From a virus: a DNA stretch of 21,040 nucleotides. Positions within the stretch are counted from its first letter, which is position 1; each line of letters begins with the position of its first letter. Made by a program: the position numbers and the translations under genes. Shown one piece after another: positions 7,607 to 15,735 of the stretch. The notes beneath the pieces are model-generated. The model saw only the letters and a program-made list of their open reading frames with translations. It was not told where the DNA came from and ran no database searches. The stretch is from IMG/VR virus record IMGVR_UViG_3300010885_005884, positions 1-21,040 of that record; one strand, written 5' to 3'.

Positions 7607-10600
7607 ATGCCATTACTTGAAGATGACGAAGAAACTAGTTCCATTGAGGGCGGCTCGCAAGACCAATTTAATGGCGCGCAAACGCTTGGCTTCTCCTCGT
7701 CAAGAGGTGCAGCTAATCCTTACACCGGGCAGCTTCAAACCCTGCTCACTAAATACCTTCAAAACAGCGAAAGAACAGCAACCGATAAGCAGGCCTTACT
7801 GGATAGGGCGCGTGAGCGAATCATGGCTCGGTCAGCTGGTCCGGATCAGGCAGAGATGGCATTTCGTTTGGCCGCGGCTCTTGGCAAACCCACCCGCACC
7901 GGTAGCTTTGGCGAGACACTTGGCAACGTTGCCGAGGCGACTGGCGAGGCTCTTTCTCAACGTCGCAAGGCTACACAAGAATTAGAAGACCTAAACCTTA
8001 AATACCAGCTGGCGTCAGCTGATACTCAAGGCGAAGGACAGAAAGCACAGATTGGCGCCCTTTCTGCTTTGTCTCGGTCGGCTCCTAGAGACCGCCTGAC
8101 AGAGATTGAGAAGCTGCAAGAAGTCATTGAGGATCCCAAATCGACTAAGGGAGCCAAGGATAATGCTCAAGCGCGTATCACCTATTTGACCACTCGTCCT
8201 TCAGCTGTCAAGACCAATGAGATTGATCAGCTTCTTGAAAAGATCAACGATCCTACTGTGTCTGCGTCCAATAAGGCTGTCTATAAGCAGCGCTTAAACA
8301 AGCTCAACTACATTCCGGCAGAGGCTAAGGCAGATCGCGATAGCGACAAGCCCCAATCCACACCAGGCAAGATTGCCAAGGATGAAGGCTTGACTCCAGG
8401 AACCATTGAATATCAGGCTCGTGTCAAAGCCTTGACAGGTGAAGGCAAGGGCATGAACCTGAGCGCCACCGAGCAAAAAGAATTGTTTGAGGCGGAGGAC
8501 TCTGTTAATGCTAGCAAGAACGTCATATTGAATTTGTCAAGGGCCAAGGAACTCAACAACAAGGCTTATTCAGGCTTTGCCGCAGCGGCGCGTAGAACAA
8601 TTGCGCGTAACATCCCCGGCGTGGAAGATTCTGAAGGCGTGACCGCCACAACTGAGCTTGAGACTTTGGTTGGTCAAAATATGCTTGATCAATTAAAAGC
8701 CACATTTGGAGGAGCTCCTAGTGATGCTGAAGGCCGGGTCTTGCGTGAGCTTCAAGGTTCCCTCAGCATGTCGCCTAAGGAACGCGAGGCAGTCTGGGAT
8801 AGGGCTATTTCGCTTGCTGCCCGCCGCCTTAAGACCAACCAGGCCAAGATGGAAAACATCCGCAAGGGCGCCTATGGCAAGATCACGCCTGAAGCCAATG
8901 CCGACGGTGGCTTTGTTGGCCGCTATGCAGACGGTGGCATGGTCGCTCATTATGAAGATGGTGGAGCTAAAAAGCCGGAAGAAAAGTCAACCATAGACAA
9001 GACGCTTAAGTGGCTTGAGTCGCAAGGAATATCTCCATCTGACATTGCAGCAATGGGGCGCCGGTCTTTGCCAATTGGCGCCGCCCTGTATTCCGGAGAA
9101 CTTAATAAAAATGAAGATGAGGAACTTAAAAAGCGCTGGAAAGGCCAATATGAAGATGGCGGCATGGTCGAGCATTATGCTGATGGCGGTGAATATTCCC
9201 TCGCCAACTTTGGCCGTGCTGTTGGTCAGGGCCTAGGCCTTGGCTTTGGCGACGAGGCAGTCGCTCGCGTCCGTGCCAAGATGGAAAATCGTCCCTATGA
9301 AGATGTTGTCAAGGAAGAGCGCGAGGCATATCAGAAATTCCAAGAGAAGCATCCGTTTGCGGCTCTAGGTACCGAGTTAGCTTCTGGTCTGGTCCCAACC
9401 ATCGGCATGGCCATGATCCCAGGAGCCGGTACCCCTGGTGCCGTCATGGGAGCAAGTCGTATGGGGATGGCGGCAAAGTCATTGGCCCAATATATGCCTA
9501 AGTTTATGACGGGCACAATGGGCAAGGCGGCAGCTACAGGTGCTACTACCGGAGCAATTGCAGGAGCAGGTTCCGAGACCGAAGGAAATCGTATGAGCGG
9601 AGCGGTCTCCGGCGGCGTAACGGGTGCCGTCCTTGGTCCGACTGTTGCTAAGGGCATTCAGCTGGGTGGTCAAGGCGTCACGGCTGTCAAGAACGCGATA
9701 CGACCATCTCCTGGAGCTGTAGAGCAGCGCGCAACCAATAAGGTATTGGAAGCTATGGGTAGAGACGAGATGGACACCCAGGCCCTTAGAGAGAAAATGC
9801 GAGCAGATCGGGCTCTTGGAGTTCAGTCTACCATCATGGACGCTACCCCAGCCATGTCTACCCTTGGCGAAGCCGTCGTGACTCGGCCAGGTCCTGGTCG
9901 CAAGATCCTTGGCACTGGTTTGAATGAGCGCCTTGAAGGCGGACGTGAGGCAGCTGCTTCTCGGGCTCTTAAAGACGTGGGCAAGGGTGTTGATTACACT
10001 GCCCAAGAAGACAAGTTGGTCGGCACTTTACGCGCAAATGCCAATAACCTCTACGACACGGCTTACGCACACGGCTCGGTTGACGACACCCGCATTCTGA
10101 AGGTCTTAGAGGATGACACCTTTAAGAAGGCGTTCAAGGAAGCTCAAGCCATCTCCAGCAAAGAAGCACGGGCAGCAGAATTGCGCGGAGAGGATCCAAC
10201 TCGCTTTAAGCTGAATGACATCTACAGTCAAGACAAAGACGGCAACATGATCAGCGTCGGCAAGATCCCTGACGTCAGGACTCTTGACTACATCAAGCGC
10301 GGCATCGATGCCTTGATTGACAAAGGCTACAAGGGTGAAGGCATGGGGAAAGCTGAAGCCAACGCGCTCAAAGATCTTCGCAAGGCTTACATCGGCGTGA
10401 TCGACGAGAACGTCCCAGAGTACGCAGCAGCACGAGCCAAGTATGCCGGCGACATGGAAGTTCTAGACGCGCTCCGTATGGGCCGCACTGACTACCTTAG
10501 CCCCAAGATGTTACCTGCCGAAGCCAAGAAGCTGGTCAATGCTATGTCAGACGGCGAGCGTGATGCTCTGCGCGCTGGCGTGGCCCAGTCGCTCCTGACC

Positions 10601-11200
10601 AAGGTTATGGATGCTCCCCAGCAAATCAATGCGGCCCAAAGGATTATTGGGGCACCTGCAACTCGCAAGCGTCTGGAAGCCTTGTTCCAAGATCCTAACG
10701 AATACAAGGTATTTGAGGCAGCCCTTCAACGCGAGTCAGAGTTGTTCCGTAACGCCCAGGACATTGTCCGCGGAAGCCGGACGGCTAACAAACAAGAAGC
10801 CTTGAAAGACTTAAGAGCTGGCAACGGCATCTTTGACATTGCAGGCGAAGCGGTAGACATTGCCTCCGGTTCCCCTGGCTCCGTGGTCGGACGTGTCTTA
10901 AAATACTTGCAGGCGCGTACGTCTCTTGATGAGAAGACCGCTGCTGACGTGGCTCAGATGTTAAAGTCAGGTTCCACGCAAGAAGTGGACGACGTCTTGC
11001 AGCGCCTTGAGTCTAGCAGCGCCAAGTTTGTAAAAGACCAGGCAACTACTGCTCGTCGCCTTAAAACGACTTCCGGTACAGTAGGGGCTGCTGCTCCAAC
11101 GACTCCAAGAGCTCCTTCCGAACAGGAACAGGCTCCTGAAGGCGAAGATGATGATGAAAAGCTCAAAAGGCTCTTGGAAAAATATAGCACAGAGGAATAA
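7607..11200 (+). CDS. 1197-residue internal virion (ejection-type) protein
   Basis: Residues 1-435 are largely helical and charged, with coiled-coil-like stretches. Residues 440-453 and 515-528 hold two copies of a Y-(A/E)-D-G-G-M-V-x-H-Y-(A/E)-D-G-G motif, framing a separate segment of about 60 residues. Residues about 584-697 are very rich in Gly, Ala and Met and hydrophobic (for example LVPTIGMAMIPGAGTPGAVM), as in phage proteins that insert into the host envelope during DNA injection. Residues about 700-1150 form a second long helical domain, and the last 50 are acidic and Lys-rich. No lysozyme or transglycosylase motif is visible. It begins 10 nt after its neighbour with AAGGATAAAAT ahead of the ATG, and the next gene starts 3 nt after its stop. 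The ejection role is inference from size, composition and position. Confidence 0.72.
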   Translation: MPLLEDDEETSSIEGGSQDQFNGAQTLGFSSSRGAANPYTGQLQTLLTKYLQNSERTATDKQALLDRARERIMARSAGPDQAEMAFRLAAALGKPTRTGSFGETLGNVAEATGEALSQRRKATQELEDLNLKYQLASADTQGEGQKAQIGALSALSRSAPRDRLTEIEKLQEVIEDPKSTKGAKDNAQARITYLTTRPSAVKTNEIDQLLEKINDPTVSASNKAVYKQRLNKLNYIPAEAKADRDSDKPQSTPGKIAKDEGLTPGTIEYQARVKALTGEGKGMNLSATEQKELFEAEDSVNASKNVILNLSRAKELNNKAYSGFAAAARRTIARNIPGVEDSEGVTATTELETLVGQNMLDQLKATFGGAPSDAEGRVLRELQGSLSMSPKEREAVWDRAISLAARRLKTNQAKMENIRKGAYGKITPEANADGGFVGRYADGGMVAHYEDGGAKKPEEKSTIDKTLKWLESQGISPSDIAAMGRRSLPIGAALYSGELNKNEDEELKKRWKGQYEDGGMVEHYADGGEYSLANFGRAVGQGLGLGFGDEAVARVRAKMENRPYEDVVKEEREAYQKFQEKHPFAALGTELASGLVPTIGMAMIPGAGTPGAVMGASRMGMAAKSLAQYMPKFMTGTMGKAAATGATTGAIAGAGSETEGNRMSGAVSGGVTGAVLGPTVAKGIQLGGQGVTAVKNAIRPSPGAVEQRATNKVLEAMGRDEMDTQALREKMRADRALGVQSTIMDATPAMSTLGEAVVTRPGPGRKILGTGLNERLEGGREAAASRALKDVGKGVDYTAQEDKLVGTLRANANNLYDTAYAHGSVDDTRILKVLEDDTFKKAFKEAQAISSKEARAAELRGEDPTRFKLNDIYSQDKDGNMISVGKIPDVRTLDYIKRGIDALIDKGYKGEGMGKAEANALKDLRKAYIGVIDENVPEYAAARAKYAGDMEVLDALRMGRTDYLSPKMLPAEAKKLVNAMSDGERDALRAGVAQSLLTKVMDAPQQINAAQRIIGAPATRKRLEALFQDPNEYKVFEAALQRESELFRNAQDIVRGSRTANKQEALKDLRAGNGIFDIAGEAVDIASGSPGSVVGRVLKYLQARTSLDEKTAADVAQMLKSGSTQEVDDVLQRLESSSAKFVKDQATTARRLKTTSGTVGAAAPTTPRAPSEQEQAPEGEDDDEKLKRLLEKYSTEE

Positions 11201-11203
11201 GCC

Positions 11204-14200
11204 ATGCCCTATGACGAACAAGGTAACTTCTACGGATCTAATGAAGATCTTGGCGACCTAGAGGCAAAGTACGTAAGACCGGATTACTCCTCACAGATCC
11301 CAGGCCAGGTTTCTATCTCTAAGTCCGAAGCACCTAAGAGCCTGCGTGAGAAGGCTGTTTCTGCTCTTACCCAAGCAAATCCTCTAATGGTGGGAAGATC
11401 ACTTGTAGACACGACTAAGTCATTTATCGGCTCATCGGTTCTTCCTATTGTGGCCCCTATCAGCGCGGGCGTCCAAGCCTTAAACGCAGCTCCTGGAAAC
11501 ATTTACCGTCGCAGTCTTGGCGAAGAAGAAGTTACGACGCCAACAGCAGAAGAGCTGATGCAAAAATATGGCCAGGCTCTTGCTCCTAAAACAGAAATGG
11601 GCAAAGGCTTTATTGGGGGCGTTAGCAAGCTTATGGACATCCTTAAGGTGCCTGCTGCTTTTCCAATGGTTCCTAATGCTCCTAGACGAGCAATGTTGAC
11701 GCCTACAGACGTGCGCGTAGGAGCGGGTCAAGTCAAGCAACTAGCCAAGGAACTTCGCGAGACTCCTGCAGACTTCCAAGCTGCGCAATCAGGTCTGAAG
11801 CGTCAGAACTTGTATGGTGAAGACACCCTTGGTGTCAAGGCTCAGGCTGCCGCCGACGCTCTTGGCGATACCCTTGAGCGCCGCAAATCAACGGGTCAGT
11901 CTTTGGTGCCTGGTTTGCCAGAGGCCTTGACTCCTGAGACCAAGCTCTACGCCGTCCGTCCAAAGGGTTCTCGCATTGTTCAGGCTCAGGTGCCGGCTAC
12001 GGCCAAGGGCTTTAGGACTGACAACGATGCGATTAGCAACTTAGTTGAAGACATTTACGGCGACGTTCCTACCGCGGACATGCCTGCTGCAATGGTGTCT
12101 GAGGAGTACCTTCGCCGGTTTCTTCAAAATAATCCACCTTTGCGAGAGGCAGTCATTGCTGCGGAACGTCAAAAAGCTGTCGAGATGTTTCCAGACGCGC
12201 CAACTGAACCCTCTGCTCAACGAGCCTACGGCGTTTTGTACTCAGACCCGTCTAAACGGCAGGTGGCGCAATTAGGTGTGATTGAGGATCTCCTGAATAG
12301 TCCTGAGGGGGCGGCCTTTCGCGAACAAGGGGTTATTGGTCCAAAAGAGTTTATGGCTCGTATGGCAGAGGCTGAACGGGTTCTTAAAGGACCTTTTTCA
12401 AACTATATCAACAAGACTGTGGGGGCTGAAGGAAGTCCTACAGTCAAGCTTGCTCGTCAGGGTATTACCTATGAGCGCCCTGAAGACATTGGCCAGTTAG
12501 CCCAGTTTGCAAATCCCACTGAGCTGGCTGATCGACGCCTAGCCTCTGGCTTCCCTGCTATGGGCAGCTTTTATGAGGAACGTTTGGCTAAGACGGGAGA
12601 ACTTGATCGCTTAAATGAAGAGATCAAAGTCCTTGAAGATGCTCGCGCGCCCTTGTTTAATCGTGCCCATGAAGAAGGCATTGACCCGGCTTCAATTCCT
12701 GAATATGCCGAGGCAACAAACCCTTTACGTCAAAAGCTGCGTCAGCGCGAACAAGTGCTAGGTGAGCTTGAAAACATCAAGCTTGGCACCGCTATGGAAA
12801 ACGTGGAAGACTCTATCGTCAGGCCAATGACCAAGAAGAGCATGCTGAAGAGCCTGCCCTACGAGCAACAACAATTCTTTCCAAGTGTGACTAAGGCCGC
12901 TGAGGATGAAAAACTATTTCGTATAGATAGAGACAGTTTGCTTAAAGACGTGGGCTATAAAAAACTTGGAGCTGCATTACTAGAAGACATTCTTACAGGC
13001 AAGGCTGGTGACACCTCTAAGCTGACCATTGAGAACTACATGCGGGAAAAAGGCTTGTCACGGATAGAAGCTGAAAAAGCAGCCAAGGTGCAAGAGCAAA
13101 AATATCGTCAGACCCTTCAAACCATTTTGCTTGATCGCTTACGTAACGACCAAAGTGTGAAGACTTTTGGCAATGCCTCTATTATTACTCTTGACCAAAA
13201 TACGCCAAGAGACGTAGCTATACGAGACATGAGTGCGGACACAACTGTCTTAGACCACTGCGTTGGCCAATGCGGAACTGCACCCCAAGGCCGTAAGAAC
13301 ATCTTGACAGGCAAGCAACAGTACTACGAGCCCCTTGTTGATCCCATCACCGGGGAACGTTCAGGCCGGGGCAAGGATGAAACCTCTTACGTAAGAGACT
13401 TGGAGCGGGGCCATGAGCTGGTCAGCGTTCGCGACTCTAATACTGGTTTGCCAGCTGCCACAATTCAATTTATTCCTACTAGCGGAGGCAGCCAATTAAG
13501 AGACGGCACATTTGACATTGGATATGCTTCAGGCGCTAAGAACGAAGCCGTTGATCCAGCCTATACAAATGCAATTCGCGACTACCTGAATCAGAGATCC
13601 AGCTCAATTAGAAGCGCTGGTGATAGATTGGCTGACCACACTGGAGTGTTTGATGCAACCAACCCTGGTGACTGGCGGCGAGTGACAAAAGAAGCCGGTC
13701 TTACAAAGGATCAAGCAGCGGCTTTTGATTTTGAATCCGGGGAAGGCCTTCCACGGTTTGTGACTGTTGATGACGTCAAAGCTGCCACCAAAGATGTCAG
13801 GGAAGCATCTCGGGCCCTTGCCACGCAAGATCAAGGCCCGGTTGCAACGCTTACAGCTAGGGATCACGCCCGGATGCTGGATGACTTTAATGCTGCGTGG
13901 AGTAACGCCGTTGAAGGGGCTCGTGAAAACTCAGCTAGCAATCCAAATCGAGTTGAAGGGGCCATGAACAGGGCTGTCAATACCATCTTCCAGCAGCATT
14001 TGGAGGATCCGGTCGCCTTTACCCAAGAGGGCATTACCAGACTTCGCCGGGCCGAACGGGACATGGAAAACATAATTGCAAGCTCGTACGCCCAGAATCG
14101 CGAAGTGGACACAGAGCTTGCCAATGGGCTTTCAGACCTTTTGGTTGATGTTCGTGGTATCCGTTCAAGCATTGAGCGTAGGCTGTCGGCAGCTGAAAAC

Positions 14201-15418
14201 AACCGCGCGCAGCCTGAAGAAAATTTGCCTGTAGGTGATTGGGAACCGGATGAAACGCATGCAGCTAATAACCCGGATCTGCTACAAGCCGCTGATCGTC
14301 TTGCTTTAGCGTTAAGGTACGAAATCCCTCCTGTCACAGCAGAAGAGATCCTAGCGCGCCGTTACGTCCCGATGGAAGATCTATTAGACTTGCGCACGCG
14401 CGCGCGTGAAGGACGCGCAGGCACAATCTTTGAGACTTTGCCAGATGAAAGCCGGTTAGGTGCATATCGCATGGTCAATGACATAATTGACGAGCGAACA
14501 GTTGGAGAAAACTACAATCTCTTGCGCAACTCTATGCTCACCGATACGCAACTCGGCCTGTTAGACCCGGAGCTTATTGATCTAAATATGGTTGTTGAAT
14601 CCATTCGAGATCAACAGTCCGCAAATTCACCCCTAATCAACGTAGGCAACGCCGAGCGGCAAATGCTGGCAGACTACGTCCAACGGCACGGTTGGGAACC
14701 TGAATTTAATCTGCCCGGGGGCCTATTGGGAAGACAGCCGGCCCGGCAGTTGCCCGCCCCTGTTGCCCCTGCTCAACAACCTTTGCAACTTGCCCAGCGG
14801 GCCCCTGTTCCTCGTGAAATTCGAGATATGACAAGGGTGGACTTGATAGCTAACATGGAGCCACGCGGAATTCGTCAAGCTGAAGAATTGGCAACTACGT
14901 ACTTTGACGACAACGTCATTGACGACAACAACACGACCATCAGCGCCCTAACCAACATGATCAGGAATTACAATGTTGGCCCGCACGCCGGGGCTAACTT
15001 TGATGTGCGTGAATTGACCGCCCGCAATCTTGAAGAGATGATCGGGACTGTGGTGCATGATGCGACGCAGATTGCTGAGACTCTGCGAGACACGTTTTAC
15101 AACGATGCAGACTCCCAAGAAGACGCAATGCGGCTAATTTCCCGAGACATTGCCGATCTCGACCAACGCGGGGACCTTATATGGGAAGACTTGATTGGCC
15201 CAATGGCAGAAGACATTCCTTGGAGCCGAAACATTCAGTCCAGGTTGCTTGATAATCTTCGAATCATAGCTGATCAGATCCGCGAGCAAGATAATTTTGC
15301 AAAAGGTGGTTTGGTCAAGAAGAAACGCAAGGCCAACAAGGCCAGAACGTCCTCGGTTGTCACCAGAAGGCACCCAGAGCTTGCCGAAATGCAATATCGG
15401 TATGGTGGCATGGTCTGA
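11204..15418 (+). CDS. 1404-residue internal virion protein with PcfJ-like segment
   Basis: The largest gene in the window and the last structural gene. The N-terminus has a short hydrophobic segment (about residues 68-95, Ile/Val/Ala-rich), followed by long helical regions. Residues about 684-796 contain DHCVGQCG, then VSVRDSNTGLPAATIQF, then GAKNEAVDPAY. This series of HCVG, 'SxRD..G.P..TI' and 'G.KN' is how PcfJ-like domains of plasmids and phages look. The rest of the C-terminal half is helical with charged repeats and a Pro/Gln linker around 1180-1210. The C-terminus has FAKGGLV (1365-1371), a basic stretch and a terminal YRYGGMV, the same Gly-Gly motif type as in the preceding virion proteins. 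Start: a GGAATAAGCC stretch precedes the ATG. Probably delivered with the DNA; function unknown. Confidence 0.72.
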   Translation: MPYDEQGNFYGSNEDLGDLEAKYVRPDYSSQIPGQVSISKSEAPKSLREKAVSALTQANPLMVGRSLVDTTKSFIGSSVLPIVAPISAGVQALNAAPGNIYRRSLGEEEVTTPTAEELMQKYGQALAPKTEMGKGFIGGVSKLMDILKVPAAFPMVPNAPRRAMLTPTDVRVGAGQVKQLAKELRETPADFQAAQSGLKRQNLYGEDTLGVKAQAAADALGDTLERRKSTGQSLVPGLPEALTPETKLYAVRPKGSRIVQAQVPATAKGFRTDNDAISNLVEDIYGDVPTADMPAAMVSEEYLRRFLQNNPPLREAVIAAERQKAVEMFPDAPTEPSAQRAYGVLYSDPSKRQVAQLGVIEDLLNSPEGAAFREQGVIGPKEFMARMAEAERVLKGPFSNYINKTVGAEGSPTVKLARQGITYERPEDIGQLAQFANPTELADRRLASGFPAMGSFYEERLAKTGELDRLNEEIKVLEDARAPLFNRAHEEGIDPASIPEYAEATNPLRQKLRQREQVLGELENIKLGTAMENVEDSIVRPMTKKSMLKSLPYEQQQFFPSVTKAAEDEKLFRIDRDSLLKDVGYKKLGAALLEDILTGKAGDTSKLTIENYMREKGLSRIEAEKAAKVQEQKYRQTLQTILLDRLRNDQSVKTFGNASIITLDQNTPRDVAIRDMSADTTVLDHCVGQCGTAPQGRKNILTGKQQYYEPLVDPITGERSGRGKDETSYVRDLERGHELVSVRDSNTGLPAATIQFIPTSGGSQLRDGTFDIGYASGAKNEAVDPAYTNAIRDYLNQRSSSIRSAGDRLADHTGVFDATNPGDWRRVTKEAGLTKDQAAAFDFESGEGLPRFVTVDDVKAATKDVREASRALATQDQGPVATLTARDHARMLDDFNAAWSNAVEGARENSASNPNRVEGAMNRAVNTIFQQHLEDPVAFTQEGITRLRRAERDMENIIASSYAQNREVDTELANGLSDLLVDVRGIRSSIERRLSAAENNRAQPEENLPVGDWEPDETHAANNPDLLQAADRLALALRYEIPPVTAEEILARRYVPMEDLLDLRTRAREGRAGTIFETLPDESRLGAYRMVNDIIDERTVGENYNLLRNSMLTDTQLGLLDPELIDLNMVVESIRDQQSANSPLINVGNAERQMLADYVQRHGWEPEFNLPGGLLGRQPARQLPAPVAPAQQPLQLAQRAPVPREIRDMTRVDLIANMEPRGIRQAEELATTYFDDNVIDDNNTTISALTNMIRNYNVGPHAGANFDVRELTARNLEEMIGTVVHDATQIAETLRDTFYNDADSQEDAMRLISRDIADLDQRGDLIWEDLIGPMAEDIPWSRNIQSRLLDNLRIIADQIREQDNFAKGGLVKKKRKANKARTSSVVTRRHPELAEMQYRYGGMV

Positions 15419-15435
15419 GGCTCCTTGTTCCCCTA

Positions 15436-15603
15436 TCAAAAACGCTATAGAGGATATTTTTAGACTATACAAAGAGGATCAATACTCTCTGTTTTGGTCT
15501 TGCGCGATTTAGAGAGAAGACGAACGAACGAGTTAAAAACAATTAGTTAAATGAATTGATTCACTCTGTATTGGCTCTAAAAAGTACTCTATAGCTTTTT
15601 TGA
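15436..15603. repeat. Long imperfect inverted repeat, arms of about 50 nt, loop about 67 nt
   Basis: The left arm is 15436-15485 and the right arm 15553-15603. Starting from the outside, TCAAAAACGCTATAGAG (15436-15452) matches the reverse complement of 15587-15603 at 16 of 17 bases. Further pairs run inward: 15455-15456 with 15585-15586, 15457-15464 with 15576-15583, 15467-15471 with 15567-15571, 15473-15474 with 15564-15565, 15476-15483 with 15555-15562 (one G-T), and 15485 with 15553. That is 42 pairable positions with small bulges and one 2x4 internal loop. This is far beyond chance. The mismatches are not compensated, so it looks like two inverted copies of one element as much as a selected RNA stem. 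Confidence 0.88.
15485..15516. repeat. Short inverted repeat inside the loop of the long inverted repeat
   Basis: CTCTCT at 15485-15490 is the exact reverse complement of AGAGAG at 15511-15516, with 20 nt between. It lies at the inner edge of the large inverted repeat, so a folded single strand could carry a second small stem. Six base pairs alone can occur by chance. Confidence 0.35.
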
Positions 15604-15672
15604 AAACATAGCTAGTAAAAGTCCCAGCTCAAAATAATTTGAAAAAACTGCGTAGCACGTGGTTTTACGCGC

Positions 15673-15708
15673 TAGAATCAATCCCATGCACAGCAATCTC
15701 GCTTGCAT
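15673..15708 (+). promoter_or_regulatory. Candidate -10 box and 5' leader hairpin of the replication operon
   Basis: TAGAAT at 15673-15678 matches the bacterial -10 consensus at five of six positions, but no good -35 is found 16-18 nt upstream. If used, transcription would start near 15685. From 15686 to 15708 the sequence ATGCA-c-AGC ... GCT-TGCAT forms an 8-bp stem with one bulged C and a 6-nt loop. The hairpin would then sit at the very 5' end of the transcript, ahead of a purine-rich ribosome binding region (15716-15730). Confidence 0.35.
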
Positions 15709-15735
15709 AAACAGAAAGAAGAAAGAGAGAATATC

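Larger units (their letters stand above)
15419..15735 (+). promoter_or_regulatory. Intergenic control region between structural and replication modules
   Basis: This 317-nt stretch is the only long gap between genes. It is more AT-rich than its surroundings and contains no credible coding frame. It holds the long inverted repeat (15436-15603), a smaller inverted repeat in its loop (15485-15516), three ACGA tandem units at 15519-15530, a candidate -10 box, and a leader hairpin before the DUF932 gene. It is where transcription of the replication operon should begin, and it is also a reasonable place for a replication origin. Both roles are inference. Confidence 0.6.

Noticed and set aside
9479-10006. 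175-codon open frame on the - strand inside the 1197-residue protein gene
   Set aside because: Ser/Cys/Arg/His-rich shadow sequence with no recognisable domain, on a strand with no other genes.
13864-14337. 157-codon open frame on the - strand inside the 1404-residue protein gene
   Set aside because: Ser/Arg/Ala-rich shadow of the coding strand with no motif or start signal.
15579-15601. AAAAAG ... CTTTTTT as an intrinsic terminator
   Set aside because: Only a 6-bp AT-rich stem. The T run is better explained as part of the right arm of the long inverted repeat.
15639-15678. TTGAAA with TAGAAT as a sigma-70 promoter pair
   Set aside because: The spacing is 28 nt, far from the usual 16-18, so only the -10 box is kept as a weak candidate.
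15703-15735. Earlier ATG start for the DUF932 gene
   Set aside because: It adds a Lys/Glu-rich 11-residue extension not typical of the family and overlaps the leader hairpin and the likely ribosome binding site.
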